A DNA stretch of 64,000 nt from Lachnospiraceae bacterium (lineage in GTDB: Bacteria; Bacillota; Clostridia; Lachnospirales; Lachnospiraceae), in NCBI GenBank assembly GCA_900757195.1, contig CAAEMZ010000016.1, positions 12,480-76,479 of the forward strand, read 5' to 3'. This document shows positions 23,727 to 32,750 of the stretch, piece after piece; position 1 is the first letter of the stretch; each line of letters starts with the position of its first letter. A program made the translations under genes and the position numbers. The notes under the pieces are model-generated. The model saw only the letters and a program-made list of their open reading frames with translations, was not told where the DNA came from and did not search any database.

Positions 23727-24083
23727 ATGAAATTATATGTGACCGCTGTGCTGAAGGCGCTGATTCTCAGTTACATTATATCTGCCGCCGCCCTGATCGC
23801 TCTGGCCGGGATGATGTACCGGCTGGATATGGGCGATACCCGGCTTCGGGTCGGGGTAATCATTACCTATATTGTTTCTGTCGCCATCGGCGGTTTTTAT
23901 GTGGGAAGAAAGGTGAAAAAGCGGGAATTTCTCTGGGGACTGGTTGTGGGGCTTTTGTATTACAGCATACATATTGCGGCCGTCATCGCCGCCGAGGGTG
24001 TTTTCCCGGATCGTATCGCTCCGGCAGCGGCGCTGGCCCTTCTGTGTATGGGCAGCGGTATGCTGGGAGGAATGTTCGGCTGA
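23727..24083 (+). CDS. TIGR04086 family membrane protein
   Basis: A 118-residue protein with four predicted membrane helices (about 9-30, 41-60, 71-92 and 98-117) and a basic loop GRKVKKREF in the middle. This matches the TIGR04086 family of Clostridia, which is often found near the SCIFF genes and whose function is unknown. ATG 23727 has ACGAGAGG upstream. It precedes the SCIFF promoter by about 45 bases. Confidence 0.65.
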   Translation: MKLYVTAVLKALILSYIISAAALIALAGMMYRLDMGDTRLRVGVIITYIVSVAIGGFYVGRKVKKREFLWGLVVGLLYYSIHIAAVIAAEGVFPDRIAPAAALALLCMGSGMLGGMFG

Positions 24084-24125
24084 TGGGAAAAATCAAAAAA
24101 ACCGCTTTTAAATTAGAAACAGGTA

Positions 24126-24134
24126 TGATATAAT
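24126..24134 (+). promoter_or_regulatory. Extended -10 promoter of the SCIFF gene
   Basis: TG-A-TATAAT (TATAAT at 24129-24134) forms an extended -10 box 35 bases before the SCIFF start; no good -35 is seen. Confidence 0.6.
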
Positions 24135-24169
24135 GTCTTAAGCTATATTAGATAAAGGAGGTCTTCTTC

Positions 24170-24313
24170 ATGAAACATATCAAATCTTTAAACACAAGAT
24201 CTTTAAAGAATTCCATGGTTAAAGGTGGATGCGGCGAATGTCAGACATCTTGCCAGTCAGCCTGCAAAACTTCCTGCACTGTTGGAAATCAGAGCTGTGA
24301 AAATAACAAATAA
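24170..24313 (+). CDS. scfA: SCIFF ribosomally made precursor peptide
   Basis: A 47-residue peptide with six Cys in its C-terminal part (C21, C24, C28, C32, C36, C43), the defining pattern of SCIFF, 'six Cys in forty-five residues', nearly universal in Clostridia. The N-terminal half, MKHIKSLNTRSLKNSMVKGG, is the conserved leader. It is the substrate of the radical SAM enzyme encoded downstream, which makes thioether (sactipeptide-type) crosslinks. A near-perfect AAAGGAGG lies upstream. The biological role of the mature peptide is unknown. It is strongly conserved, unlike bacteriocins, which suggests a housekeeping function. Confidence 0.93.
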   Translation: MKHIKSLNTRSLKNSMVKGGCGECQTSCQSACKTSCTVGNQSCENNK

Positions 24314-24320
24314 TTAATTG

Positions 24321-24350
24321 AGCAGCGGTTTAGTCAGCTAAGTCGCTGCT
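24321..24350 (+). terminator. Hairpin between SCIFF gene and its maturase gene
   Basis: AGCAGCG (24321-24327) pairs with CGCTGCT (24344-24350), with flanking ATTAATT repeats and no long T run. It probably acts as a partial terminator that keeps maturase mRNA below peptide mRNA. Confidence 0.6.
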
Positions 24351-24428
24351 TATTAATTGTCTTGTAAGATTTAACAGGAATTGGGCGACCAATTCCAATT
24401 TATTTTATGAATGTAAGGAGCATTAATT

Positions 24429-25784
24429 GTGGTACATCAGTATAAAAACAATGGCTATAATATTGTTCTCGATGTGAACAGCGGGTCCGTCCATGTTGTG
24501 GATGATCTGGTCTATGATATGATAGCCTTGTATGAAACAAGTTCCAGGGAAGAAATGATCGAAAAACTTTCAGCGAACTATAAAACGGAAGATATTGAAG
24601 AAGCTTACTCAGAAATTGAGGAACTTGTCAAAGCGGAATGTCTTTTTACCGAGGATATTTATAAAGATTATATCATTGATTTTAAGAAACGTCCGACGGT
24701 TGTCAAAGCCTTATGCCTGCACATTGCCCATGACTGTAACCTGGCATGCAAATACTGCTTTGCCGAAGAGGGCGAATATCATGGACGGAGAGCGCTGATG
24801 AGCTTTGAAGTCGGCAAAAAAGCGCTGGATTTCCTGATTGCGAATTCCGGTTCCCGGAGAAATCTGGAAGTGGACTTTTTCGGCGGAGAACCACTGATGA
24901 ATTTTGATGTGGTGAAACAGCTCGTTGCCTATGGCCGTGAACAGGAAAAAATCCATGATAAAAATTTCCGTTTCACCCTGACGACAAACGGCGTCCTTTT
25001 AAATAAAGATATTCAGGATTTTGCCAATAAAGAGATGGCCAATGTCGTTTTAAGTGTGGATGGCCGGAAGGAAGTCCATGACTTTATGCGGCCGTTTCGG
25101 GGTGGTCAGGGAAGCTATGACAAAATCATTCCGAAGTTTAAAGCGATGGCTGAAAGCCGTCACCAGACCGATTACTATGTCCGGGGAACCTTTACCCATT
25201 ATAACACGGATTTTGCTTCCGACGTTTTAAGCCTTGCAGATGAGGGCTTCAAGCAGATTTCCGTTGAGCCGGTTGTTGCGCCGGACAGCGAAGATTATGC
25301 AATTAAAGCATCGGATTTGCCGAAAATCATGGAAGAATATGACCGTCTTGCAAAAGAGATGCTGAAACGGGAAAAAGAAGGCCGCGGTTTTAATTTTTTC
25401 CATTTCATGATCGATCTTTCCGGCGGCCCGTGCGTGGCAAAACGTCTTTCCGGCTGCGGCTCAGGTACGGAATATCTGGCAGTGACGCCATGGGGAGATT
25501 TCTATCCGTGTCATCAGTTTGTCGGTCAGGAAGAATTCCTTATGGGAAATGTCGATGACGGCATCGTACGAAATGACCTTCAGGAAGAGTTTAAGTGCTG
25601 CAACGTTTACGCCAGGGAAAAATGCCAGTCCTGTTTTGCAAAATTTTACTGCAGCGGCGGCTGTGCGGCCAACGCCTATAATTTCACAGGAAACATTACG
25701 GATACGTATGAGATTGGCTGTGAAATGATGCGGAAGCGTGTCGAGTGTGCGATCATGCTGAAAGCAGCCAGAGAGGAAGCGTAA
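24429..25784 (+). CDS. scfB: SCIFF radical SAM maturase
   Basis: A 451-residue radical SAM/SPASM enzyme. The SAM cluster motif is CNLACKYC (CxxxCxxC) at about residues 103-110, followed by FFGGEPLMNF. The SPASM region runs from GGPCVAKRLSGCGSGTEYLAVTPWGDFYPCHQF through CQSCFAKFYCSGGC to IGCEMM and binds two more clusters. The N-terminal 80 residues form the leader-binding (RRE-like) part. It makes thioether bonds between SCIFF Cys and residue alpha-carbons. GTG 24429 has TAAGGAG upstream. secDF starts 6 bases after the stop, the usual order in Clostridia. Confidence 0.95.
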   Translation: MVHQYKNNGYNIVLDVNSGSVHVVDDLVYDMIALYETSSREEMIEKLSANYKTEDIEEAYSEIEELVKAECLFTEDIYKDYIIDFKKRPTVVKALCLHIAHDCNLACKYCFAEEGEYHGRRALMSFEVGKKALDFLIANSGSRRNLEVDFFGGEPLMNFDVVKQLVAYGREQEKIHDKNFRFTLTTNGVLLNKDIQDFANKEMANVVLSVDGRKEVHDFMRPFRGGQGSYDKIIPKFKAMAESRHQTDYYVRGTFTHYNTDFASDVLSLADEGFKQISVEPVVAPDSEDYAIKASDLPKIMEEYDRLAKEMLKREKEGRGFNFFHFMIDLSGGPCVAKRLSGCGSGTEYLAVTPWGDFYPCHQFVGQEEFLMGNVDDGIVRNDLQEEFKCCNVYAREKCQSCFAKFYCSGGCAANAYNFTGNITDTYEIGCEMMRKRVECAIMLKAAREEA

Positions 25785-25790
25785 ATAAAA

Positions 25791-27989
25791 ATGAAGAATA
25801 ATAAAGGAAAGAGCATACTTGGCCTGCTGATCGTTATCCTTGTGATCGCAGCCTGCGGTTTTGTCGCCTTTAAGGGTGTGGACGAAAGCGGTCAGGGAAG
25901 TGTAAAAAATATTAAACTCGGTCTGGATCTGGCCGGGGGTGTAAGTATTACTTATGAAGCGGAAGAAGAAAACCCGTCTGCAGAAGATATGCATGACACG
26001 GTATATAAACTTCAGAAGCGTGTGGAATCCTACAGTACCGAAGCGGAAGTTTATCAGGAAGGAAATAACCGGATCAACGTGGAAATTCCGGGAGAGTATG
26101 ATTCCGAGAAGATTCTTGAAGAACTTGGAAATCCGGGAACCGTTCAGTTCATGGAAATTTCGGAACCGGCGAATACCGATGGTGAAACGGCGGAAGGTTC
26201 CGAGACGCAGGGCGTCTTTAATCTGGTGATGGATGGCAATGATATTGCGGACGCTCAGGTCATGACTCAGCCGGACAGCTACGGAAATCAGCAGTATGTT
26301 GTCAGCCTGACACTGACTTCCGATGGGGCTCAGAAATTTAAAGAAGCGACGGAACGGAATATCGGAAAACCGATTTATATCGTATATGATAATGAAATAA
26401 TCAGTTATCCGACGGTAAATACAGTGATTGAGAACGGACAGGCAGTGATCGAAGGAAACTTCACCTATGAATCTGCAAATAATCTGGCAACCTATATCCG
26501 TCTTGGCGCTCTGAAATTAAATCTGAATGAAATCCGTTCCAATGTGGTTGGAGCAAAGCTCGGTGATGAAGCCCTTTCGACCAGCTTAAAGGCCGGAGCG
26601 ATCGGACTGGCATTGATTATCGTATTCATGATCGTTATGTACCTGATTCCGGGTGTGGCTGCCGGACTGGCGCTGCTTCTCTATGTGGCGGCAATGCTCT
26701 GTCTGTTAAACGGTCTGGATGTGACGCTGACACTGCCGGGTATTGCAGGTATTATTCTGTCCATCGGTATGGCCGTGGATGCCAACGTTATTATCTTTAC
26801 ACGAATCCGGGAAGAGATTGCTGCCGGACGGAACGTGCGTGAAGCGATTAAGACCGGCTTTACAAAGGCCCGTTCTGCAATCCTTGATGGCAATATCACC
26901 ACATTGATCGCAGCAGCCGTTCTTTATATGAAAGGTTCAGGAACGATTAAAGGCTTTGCTATTACGCTGGCGCTGGGTATTGTGCTGTCTATGTTTACAG
27001 CGCTGGTCATCACCCATTTTATTGTGAATATACTTTATGGCCTTGGATTTACCAGTGAAAAATTCTACGGAAAACAGAAAAAGAGAAAAGTATTTCCTTT
27101 TGTTCAGAAAGCGAAAATTTTCTATATAATCTCTGCCGTTGTTATCATTGCAGGATTTGTGGGAATGGGACTGAATCATTCCAAAGGCAGCGGTGCGATG
27201 AATTACAGCCTTGATTTCACCGGAGGTACGTCGATGAACGTCACCTTTAATGAGATGATTGATGTTACCGGAAGCGACGGTGCAGAATTATTGAAGAATA
27301 TTACCGATACCATCGGTACCGGCGATGTACAGCTTCAGAATGTTAAGGAAACCAATGACATCGTTATTAAAACGCCGGTGCTTGATAAAGATCAGAGAAG
27401 CGCTTTAAAAGATGCGCTGACTGAAAAATACGGTGTGGATGAAAAAATGATTACAGAGCAGAGTATCAGCGCGGTTGTCAGTGATGAGATGCAGAAGGAT
27501 GCTGTGCTGGCCGTTGTTATTGCAGGTATCTGTATGCTGATTTATATCTGGTTCCGGTTTAAGGATGTTAAGTTCGGCGCCAGCGCTGTTCTGGCCCTGC
27601 TTCATGACGTTCTCTGTGTATTAACCGTCTATGCACTGGTGCGTATTCCGGTGGGCAATACCTTTATTGCATGTATGCTGACCATTGTCGGATATTCGAT
27701 CAATGCGACAATCGTCATCTTCGACCGTATCCGGGAAAACCGTCAGGTGATGTACCGTGAATCTCTGGATGAAATCGTGAATGCAAGTATCAGCCAGACA
27801 TTATCGAGAAGTATTAATACATCGGTTACCACATTTATTGCGGTATTTGTTCTGTGGATTTTGGGCGTTGCGTCCATTCGTGAATTTGCACTGCCTCTGA
27901 TGGCAGGTATTATCTTTGGCGCTTACTCATCTATCTTTATTACAGGAACACTCTGGTATGCACTGAAGAAACTCGGAAAGAAAAACTGA
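25791..27989 (+). CDS. secDF: Fused SecD-SecF protein translocase subunit
   Basis: A 732-residue fusion. The SecD half (1 to about 430) has one helix, the periplasmic-type P1 domain starting at IKLGLDLAGGVSITYE, and a membrane block with GIAGIILSIGMAVDANVIIFTRIREE. The SecF half starts near residue 440 with its own helix and has MNYSLDFTGGTSMNVTF, LLHDVLCVLTVYALV and NATIVIFDRIRENR. SecDF uses proton motive force to pull exported proteins out of SecYEG. It is separated from yajC by the SCIFF genes and lies 6 bases after scfB. Confidence 0.95.
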   Translation: MKNNKGKSILGLLIVILVIAACGFVAFKGVDESGQGSVKNIKLGLDLAGGVSITYEAEEENPSAEDMHDTVYKLQKRVESYSTEAEVYQEGNNRINVEIPGEYDSEKILEELGNPGTVQFMEISEPANTDGETAEGSETQGVFNLVMDGNDIADAQVMTQPDSYGNQQYVVSLTLTSDGAQKFKEATERNIGKPIYIVYDNEIISYPTVNTVIENGQAVIEGNFTYESANNLATYIRLGALKLNLNEIRSNVVGAKLGDEALSTSLKAGAIGLALIIVFMIVMYLIPGVAAGLALLLYVAAMLCLLNGLDVTLTLPGIAGIILSIGMAVDANVIIFTRIREEIAAGRNVREAIKTGFTKARSAILDGNITTLIAAAVLYMKGSGTIKGFAITLALGIVLSMFTALVITHFIVNILYGLGFTSEKFYGKQKKRKVFPFVQKAKIFYIISAVVIIAGFVGMGLNHSKGSGAMNYSLDFTGGTSMNVTFNEMIDVTGSDGAELLKNITDTIGTGDVQLQNVKETNDIVIKTPVLDKDQRSALKDALTEKYGVDEKMITEQSISAVVSDEMQKDAVLAVVIAGICMLIYIWFRFKDVKFGASAVLALLHDVLCVLTVYALVRIPVGNTFIACMLTIVGYSINATIVIFDRIRENRQVMYRESLDEIVNASISQTLSRSINTSVTTFIAVFVLWILGVASIREFALPLMAGIIFGAYSSIFITGTLWYALKKLGKKN

Positions 27990-28006
27990 AATATTTGACT
28001 GAATCG

Positions 28007-28047
28007 AACTCTACAGAAAATTTTAGGGATTTTCTGTAGAGTTTTGT
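28007..28047 (+). terminator. Terminator of scfB-secDF
   Basis: A perfect 15-bp stem (AACTCTACAGAAAAT with ATTTTCTGTAGAGTT) around a 7-base loop, followed by TTGTTT. Confidence 0.88.
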
Positions 28048-28060
28048 TTATGGAGGAACT

Positions 28061-29848
28061 ATGGAAAAATGGATGGTTGCTGCCAGAAAAGCGGATTTTA
28101 ACCGGCTGGCGGAGAAATTTTCAATAAGTCCGGTCCTCGCCCGGATTATTGTGAACCGGGGGATCCGGACCGATGAAGAATTTCAGCAGTATTTATATGG
28201 AAATCTGGAAAGTCTCCGGGACGGGCGGTCCATGAAGGATATGGACCGGGGCCTTGAGCTGCTCTGCAGGGCGGTGGCGGAGAATCAACTGATCTGCATC
28301 GCCAGTGATTTTGATGTGGACGGCGTCTTTTCCGGTTATATTTTATGGCGCGGTATCCGTCAGGCCGGAGGCCGGGCTTACGTGACGGCGCCGGACCGGA
28401 TTCAGGAAGGCTACGGGCTGAATGAGCGCATTGTCCGGGAGGCTCACAGCAGGGGCGCCGGATGTATTCTGACCTGTGATAATGGGATTGCCGCCATGGA
28501 TGCGGTGGCTATGGCAAAGGAACTTGGAATGACAGTGATCGTTACGGATCATCATGAGATTGTCTACCGGAGTGAGACGGATGCCGATGGAAATGAAAAG
28601 AAAATTTATCAACTGCCGGATGCGGATGCGGTCATTGATCCGAAACGGGAAGACTGCGCCTACCCTTTTAAGGGGCTGTGCGGCGCCGGAGTGGCTTTTA
28701 AGCTGGTGGAACAGCTCTATGAGGCCTGTGGTGTGGCGAAGTCTGAATTTTATGAACTGCTGCCCTTTGCCGCCATTGCGACGGTGGCTGATGTGATGGA
28801 CCTGGTGGATGAAAACCGGATCATTGTGAAATATGGTCTGCACCGGCTGGCAAAAATATCCCATCCGGGTCTTCAGGCGCTGATCCGTCACTGTGGTTTG
28901 AATAAAGACTATATTTCCGCATATCATGTGGGCTTTGTGATCGGACCTTGTTTTAATGCGGCGGGACGGCTGAGTACGGCGGAGATGGCGGCCAGGCTTT
29001 TGCAGACGGAGGACCGGGAGGAAGCGGAGCATCTGGCGGCGGAACTGGTCGATCTGAATCAGAGCCGAAAGGAGATGACGGTTCTCGGATATGAGCGGGC
29101 GGTAAAAATGATCGAGAAGCGCAGAATGCAGGACGACAAAATCATCGTCCTCTGTCTGGAGGACTGCCACGAAAGTCTGGTTGGTATTATTGCGGGCCGT
29201 CTGAAGGAAAAATACCACCGTCCGGTGATCGTGGGCACGGAAGCAGAAGGTGTGATTAAAGCCTCGGGCCGGTCCATCGAAGCCTATAATATGTATGAAG
29301 GCCTGTCCGGGTGCCGGGATCTGTTTCTGAGATTCGGAGGACATGCTATGGCGGCGGGACTGAGCCTGAAACGGGAAAATCTGGAAACGCTCCGCCGGCG
29401 TCTGAATGATAACTGTCCGCTGACGGAGGCAGACCTGATGCCTGTCATACATATTGATGTTCCCATGCCTCTGGATTATATCAGCGAAGGCTTTATTCAG
29501 GAACTGGACCTTCTGGAACCCTTTGGAAAGGGAAACCGGAAGCCTGTTTTTGCAGAACGGCATTTTAAAGTTCTGCGGGCTTCTGTGATCGGGAAAAACC
29601 ATAATGTGCTGAAAATGATGGTGCAGAATGATTCCGGGATTTCTATGGAAGCCCTTTACTTTGGCGATCTTCCGGCCTTTGACGCCTGTGTGGAAGCACA
29701 GTGGGGACCGGAGGGGCGAAACCGGATGTACAGCGGCCGGATGAGCCCTGTGGACCTGGCATTTACCTATTATCCGTCCATGAATGAATTCGGCGGCCGG
29801 CGGACTTTACAGATAATTATACAGAATTTCCAGAGAATTCCCCGTTAA
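28061..29848 (+). CDS. recJ: Single-stranded-DNA 5'-3' exonuclease RecJ
   Basis: A 595-residue RecJ. The DHH phosphoesterase motifs are ASDFDVDGVFSGYIL, TCDNGIAAMDAV and VTDHHEI, followed by a DHHA1 domain with GPCFNAAGRLSTAEMAARLL and the RFGGHAMAAGLSL motif, and an OB-like C-terminal domain. RecJ degrades single strands 5' to 3' in recombination and mismatch repair. Start ATG 28061 has ATGGAGG upstream. It follows the secDF terminator closely and precedes apt. Confidence 0.92.
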   Translation: MEKWMVAARKADFNRLAEKFSISPVLARIIVNRGIRTDEEFQQYLYGNLESLRDGRSMKDMDRGLELLCRAVAENQLICIASDFDVDGVFSGYILWRGIRQAGGRAYVTAPDRIQEGYGLNERIVREAHSRGAGCILTCDNGIAAMDAVAMAKELGMTVIVTDHHEIVYRSETDADGNEKKIYQLPDADAVIDPKREDCAYPFKGLCGAGVAFKLVEQLYEACGVAKSEFYELLPFAAIATVADVMDLVDENRIIVKYGLHRLAKISHPGLQALIRHCGLNKDYISAYHVGFVIGPCFNAAGRLSTAEMAARLLQTEDREEAEHLAAELVDLNQSRKEMTVLGYERAVKMIEKRRMQDDKIIVLCLEDCHESLVGIIAGRLKEKYHRPVIVGTEAEGVIKASGRSIEAYNMYEGLSGCRDLFLRFGGHAMAAGLSLKRENLETLRRRLNDNCPLTEADLMPVIHIDVPMPLDYISEGFIQELDLLEPFGKGNRKPVFAERHFKVLRASVIGKNHNVLKMMVQNDSGISMEALYFGDLPAFDACVEAQWGPEGRNRMYSGRMSPVDLAFTYYPSMNEFGGRRTLQIIIQNFQRIPR

Positions 29849-29851
29849 TTA

Positions 29852-29881
29852 TTGTTTTTTCGGGGTTACCTGTGGTAGAAT
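29852..29881 (+). promoter_or_regulatory. Sigma-A promoter of apt
   Basis: TTGTTT (29852-29857), an 18-base spacer and TAGAAT (29876-29881). Confidence 0.55.
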
Positions 29882-29917
29882 ATTCTGTAGCTATATTCCA
29901 GAGAGAGGGAGATTTGT

Positions 29918-30442
29918 ATGAAAAAGTTAGAGGATTATGTAATTAGTATCCCGGATTTTCCGAAACCGGGCATTATTTTCAGAGATGTGACCAGCGTGGT
30001 TCAGGATGCGGACGGTCTGCAGATGGCCATTGATGCGCTGATGGAGAAGCTGGACGGTCTTGAGTTTGACGTCATTGCAGGATCGGAATCCAGAGGATTT
30101 GTTTTCGGTATGCCTCTGGCTTATAATCTCCATAAGCCTTTTGTTATGATTCGTAAAAAGGGAAAGCTTCCGAGGGAAACGGTCTCCGTATCCTATGAAC
30201 TGGAATATGGTACGGCAGAGCTTGAGGTTCATAAAGATGCGATTTTGCCGGGGCAGAAAGTGGTTCTGATCGACGATCTGATTGCCACAGGCGGTACCTC
30301 CAAAGCGATGATCCAACTGGTGGAAAGCCTTGGCGGCAATGTGGTGACGAATCTTTTCCTGATGGAACTGGCAGGACTGAACGGCCGGAGACAGCTCGAA
30401 GGATACAACGTGGATTCTGTAATAGTTTATGAAGGAAAGTAG
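29918..30442 (+). CDS. apt: Adenine phosphoribosyltransferase
   Basis: A 174-residue Apt that makes AMP from adenine and PRPP. It has IPDFPKPGIIFRDVT at the N-terminus, AGSESRGFVFGMPLA, RKKGKLPRETVS and the PRPP loop VVLIDDLIATGGTS. GAGAGGGAG precedes the ATG. rel follows 8 bases later, a conserved recJ-apt-rel order in Firmicutes. Confidence 0.96.
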   Translation: MKKLEDYVISIPDFPKPGIIFRDVTSVVQDADGLQMAIDALMEKLDGLEFDVIAGSESRGFVFGMPLAYNLHKPFVMIRKKGKLPRETVSVSYELEYGTAELEVHKDAILPGQKVVLIDDLIATGGTSKAMIQLVESLGGNVVTNLFLMELAGLNGRRQLEGYNVDSVIVYEGK

Positions 30443-30450
30443 GGGATTTT

Positions 30451-32745
30451 ATGGAGAAAGTCATCGATGTGGATATTATTGAAGATGACCGGGATATGTC
30501 CGAGAAAAAAGATTTTATACCGCCGGAAGTTCTCTATGAAGAGTTGATTACCAAAGTTAAAAAGTATCATCCCTCAGCGGATGTGACCCAGATAGAGAAA
30601 GCTTATCAGATTGCCTATAATGCCCATAAGGGACAGGCACGTAAGTCCGGAGAACCGTATATTATTCATCCGATCTGTGTGGCGATGATTCTGGCGGATC
30701 TGGAACTGGATAAGGAAACGATTGTCGGCGGCCTGCTTCACGATGTGGTCGAGGATACGGTGATGACCCGTGAGGATATTGAACGGGAATTCGGCTATGA
30801 AGTCGCATTGATCGTGGAAGGGGTTACAAAGCTGGGACAGTTGTCCTATTCATCGGACAAGATTGAAGTTCAGGCGGAAAATCTGCGTAAGATGTTTCTG
30901 GCTATGGCCAAGGACATCCGCGTTATTCTGATCAAACTGGCGGACCGTTTACACAATATGCGGACGCTCAAATATATGAAACCGGAGAAACAGAAGGAAA
31001 AGGCCAGAGAAACGATGGACATCTATGCACCGATCGCTCAGCGTCTCGGTATTTCCAGAATTAAGATTGAGCTGGATGACCTGGCGCTGCGGTATCTGGA
31101 GCCGGATGTTTATTATAATCTGGCCCACAGTATCGCTTCGAAAAAAAGCGAGCGGGAAGCCTTTGTCCGTGCGATTGTGGATGAAGTCAGCCATCATATG
31201 GAAGCCGGAGGCATTAAAGCGGAGGTTTACGGCCGTGTCAAACACTTTTTCAGTATTTACCGGAAGATGGTCAACCAGGATAAGACGCTGGATCAGATTT
31301 ATGATCTGTTTGCCGTGCGTATTATGGTGGATACGGTCAAAGACTGTTATGCAGCTCTCGGACTGATTCATGAGATGTACAAGCCGATCCCGGGACGTTT
31401 TAAAGATTATATTGCCATGCCGAAGCCGAATATGTATCAGTCTTTACATACGACGCTGATCGGGCCTTCCGGACAGCCTTTTGAAATCCAGATCCGGACC
31501 TTTGAAATGCATAAAACAGCCGAATACGGTATTGCTGCTCACTGGAAATATAAAGAAGATCCGAACGGAAAGAATATCGAAACCAACGAAGAGGCGAAGC
31601 TGACATGGCTGCGCCAGATTCTGGAATGGCAGAAGGATATGTCGGATAATAAGGAATTCATGAGCCTTCTGAAAAATGACCTGGATTTATTCTCGGAAAG
31701 TGTTTACTGTTTTACACCGGCCGGAGATGTGAAAAATCTTCCGAACGGTTCGACGCCGATTGATTTTGCTTACAGTATTCACAGCGCTGTCGGCAATAAG
31801 ATGGTTGGCGCCCGGGTCAACGGAAAGCTGGTAACCATTGATTACCGGATCCAGAACGGTGACCGGATTGAGATCATTACGTCCCAGAACTCCCGGGGAC
31901 CGAGCCGGGACTGGCTGAATGTTGTAAAAAGTACCCAGGCAAAAAATAAAATCAACCAGTGGTTTAAGCTCCAGTATAAAGAGGACAACATTATCCGCGG
32001 AAAAGAGCAGATGGCCCAGTACTGTAAAACGAAGAGTATTGTTCTGAGCGATATTCTGAAACCGGAATACATGGAGAAGGTTCTCCGTAAATATGGTTTC
32101 CGGGACTGGGATGCGGTTCTGGCGGCTGTCGGCCATGGCGGTTTAAAAGAAGGCCAGGTTATTAATAAACTGGTCGAAGAAGATAATAAAAAGAAGAAAA
32201 AAGCGATTACGGACACCCAGGTCCTTAAAAATATTTCCGAAGGAAAAAAAGGAACGGAACCGAAAGCTTTGAAAAAGACGAAAAGCGGTATTGTGGTCCG
32301 TGGTATTGATGATGTGGCCGTCCGTTTTTCAAAATGCTGTAATCCGGTACCCGGCGATGAGATTGTCGGTTTTGTTACCCGGGGACGCGGCGTATCCATC
32401 CACCGGACGGACTGTATCAATATTATTAATATATCGGAAGAAGACAGGGCCAGACTGCTGGATGCAGAGTGGCTGGCAGCTCCGGATCAACTGACCGGGG
32501 GCACCTATAAAGCCGAAATTAATATTTATGTGGAAGACCGTGTCGGCGTACTTGTCGAAGTGGCAAAAGTATTTACAGAAAATGAAATTAATGTGACAGC
32601 GATGGCCAGCCGTTCCGGTAAAAATAATACGGCAACCATCAATGTGACGATTGACATTCACAGTGTCTCTCAGCTGAATAAGGTCATTGATAAGCTGAGA
32701 AACCTTGAGTGCGTTTACGACATACAGAGAACAACAGGAGGCTGA
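30451..32745 (+). CDS. rel: Bifunctional (p)ppGpp synthetase/hydrolase
   Basis: A 764-residue long RSH protein of the stringent response. The N-terminal HD hydrolase domain has GLLHDVVEDT and LIKLADRLHNMRTL. The synthetase domain has GRVKHFFSIYRKM, PIPGRFKDYIAMPKPN and FEIQIRTFEMHKTAEYGIAAHWKYKE. A TGS domain (VKNLPNGSTPIDFAYSIH) and a C-terminal zinc-finger/ACT part (FSKCCNPVPGDEIVGFVTRGRG) follow. Both hydrolase and synthetase motifs look intact. It lies in one run with apt and the metallo-beta-lactamase gene. Confidence 0.96.
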   Translation: MEKVIDVDIIEDDRDMSEKKDFIPPEVLYEELITKVKKYHPSADVTQIEKAYQIAYNAHKGQARKSGEPYIIHPICVAMILADLELDKETIVGGLLHDVVEDTVMTREDIEREFGYEVALIVEGVTKLGQLSYSSDKIEVQAENLRKMFLAMAKDIRVILIKLADRLHNMRTLKYMKPEKQKEKARETMDIYAPIAQRLGISRIKIELDDLALRYLEPDVYYNLAHSIASKKSEREAFVRAIVDEVSHHMEAGGIKAEVYGRVKHFFSIYRKMVNQDKTLDQIYDLFAVRIMVDTVKDCYAALGLIHEMYKPIPGRFKDYIAMPKPNMYQSLHTTLIGPSGQPFEIQIRTFEMHKTAEYGIAAHWKYKEDPNGKNIETNEEAKLTWLRQILEWQKDMSDNKEFMSLLKNDLDLFSESVYCFTPAGDVKNLPNGSTPIDFAYSIHSAVGNKMVGARVNGKLVTIDYRIQNGDRIEIITSQNSRGPSRDWLNVVKSTQAKNKINQWFKLQYKEDNIIRGKEQMAQYCKTKSIVLSDILKPEYMEKVLRKYGFRDWDAVLAAVGHGGLKEGQVINKLVEEDNKKKKKAITDTQVLKNISEGKKGTEPKALKKTKSGIVVRGIDDVAVRFSKCCNPVPGDEIVGFVTRGRGVSIHRTDCINIINISEEDRARLLDAEWLAAPDQLTGGTYKAEINIYVEDRVGVLVEVAKVFTENEINVTAMASRSGKNNTATINVTIDIHSVSQLNKVIDKLRNLECVYDIQRTTGG

Positions 32746-32750
32746 TACCC

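Noticed and set aside
24170..25784. Reading the Cys-rich peptide and radical SAM gene as a bacteriocin (sactipeptide) cluster
   Set aside because: There is no export or immunity gene, and peptide sequence and secDF neighbourhood match the conserved SCIFF system.
28343..29602. A 419-codon open frame antisense to recJ
   Set aside because: It lies wholly opposite recJ, has no ribosome site and reads as His/Arg/Gln-rich shadow sequence; recJ is complete with all motifs.
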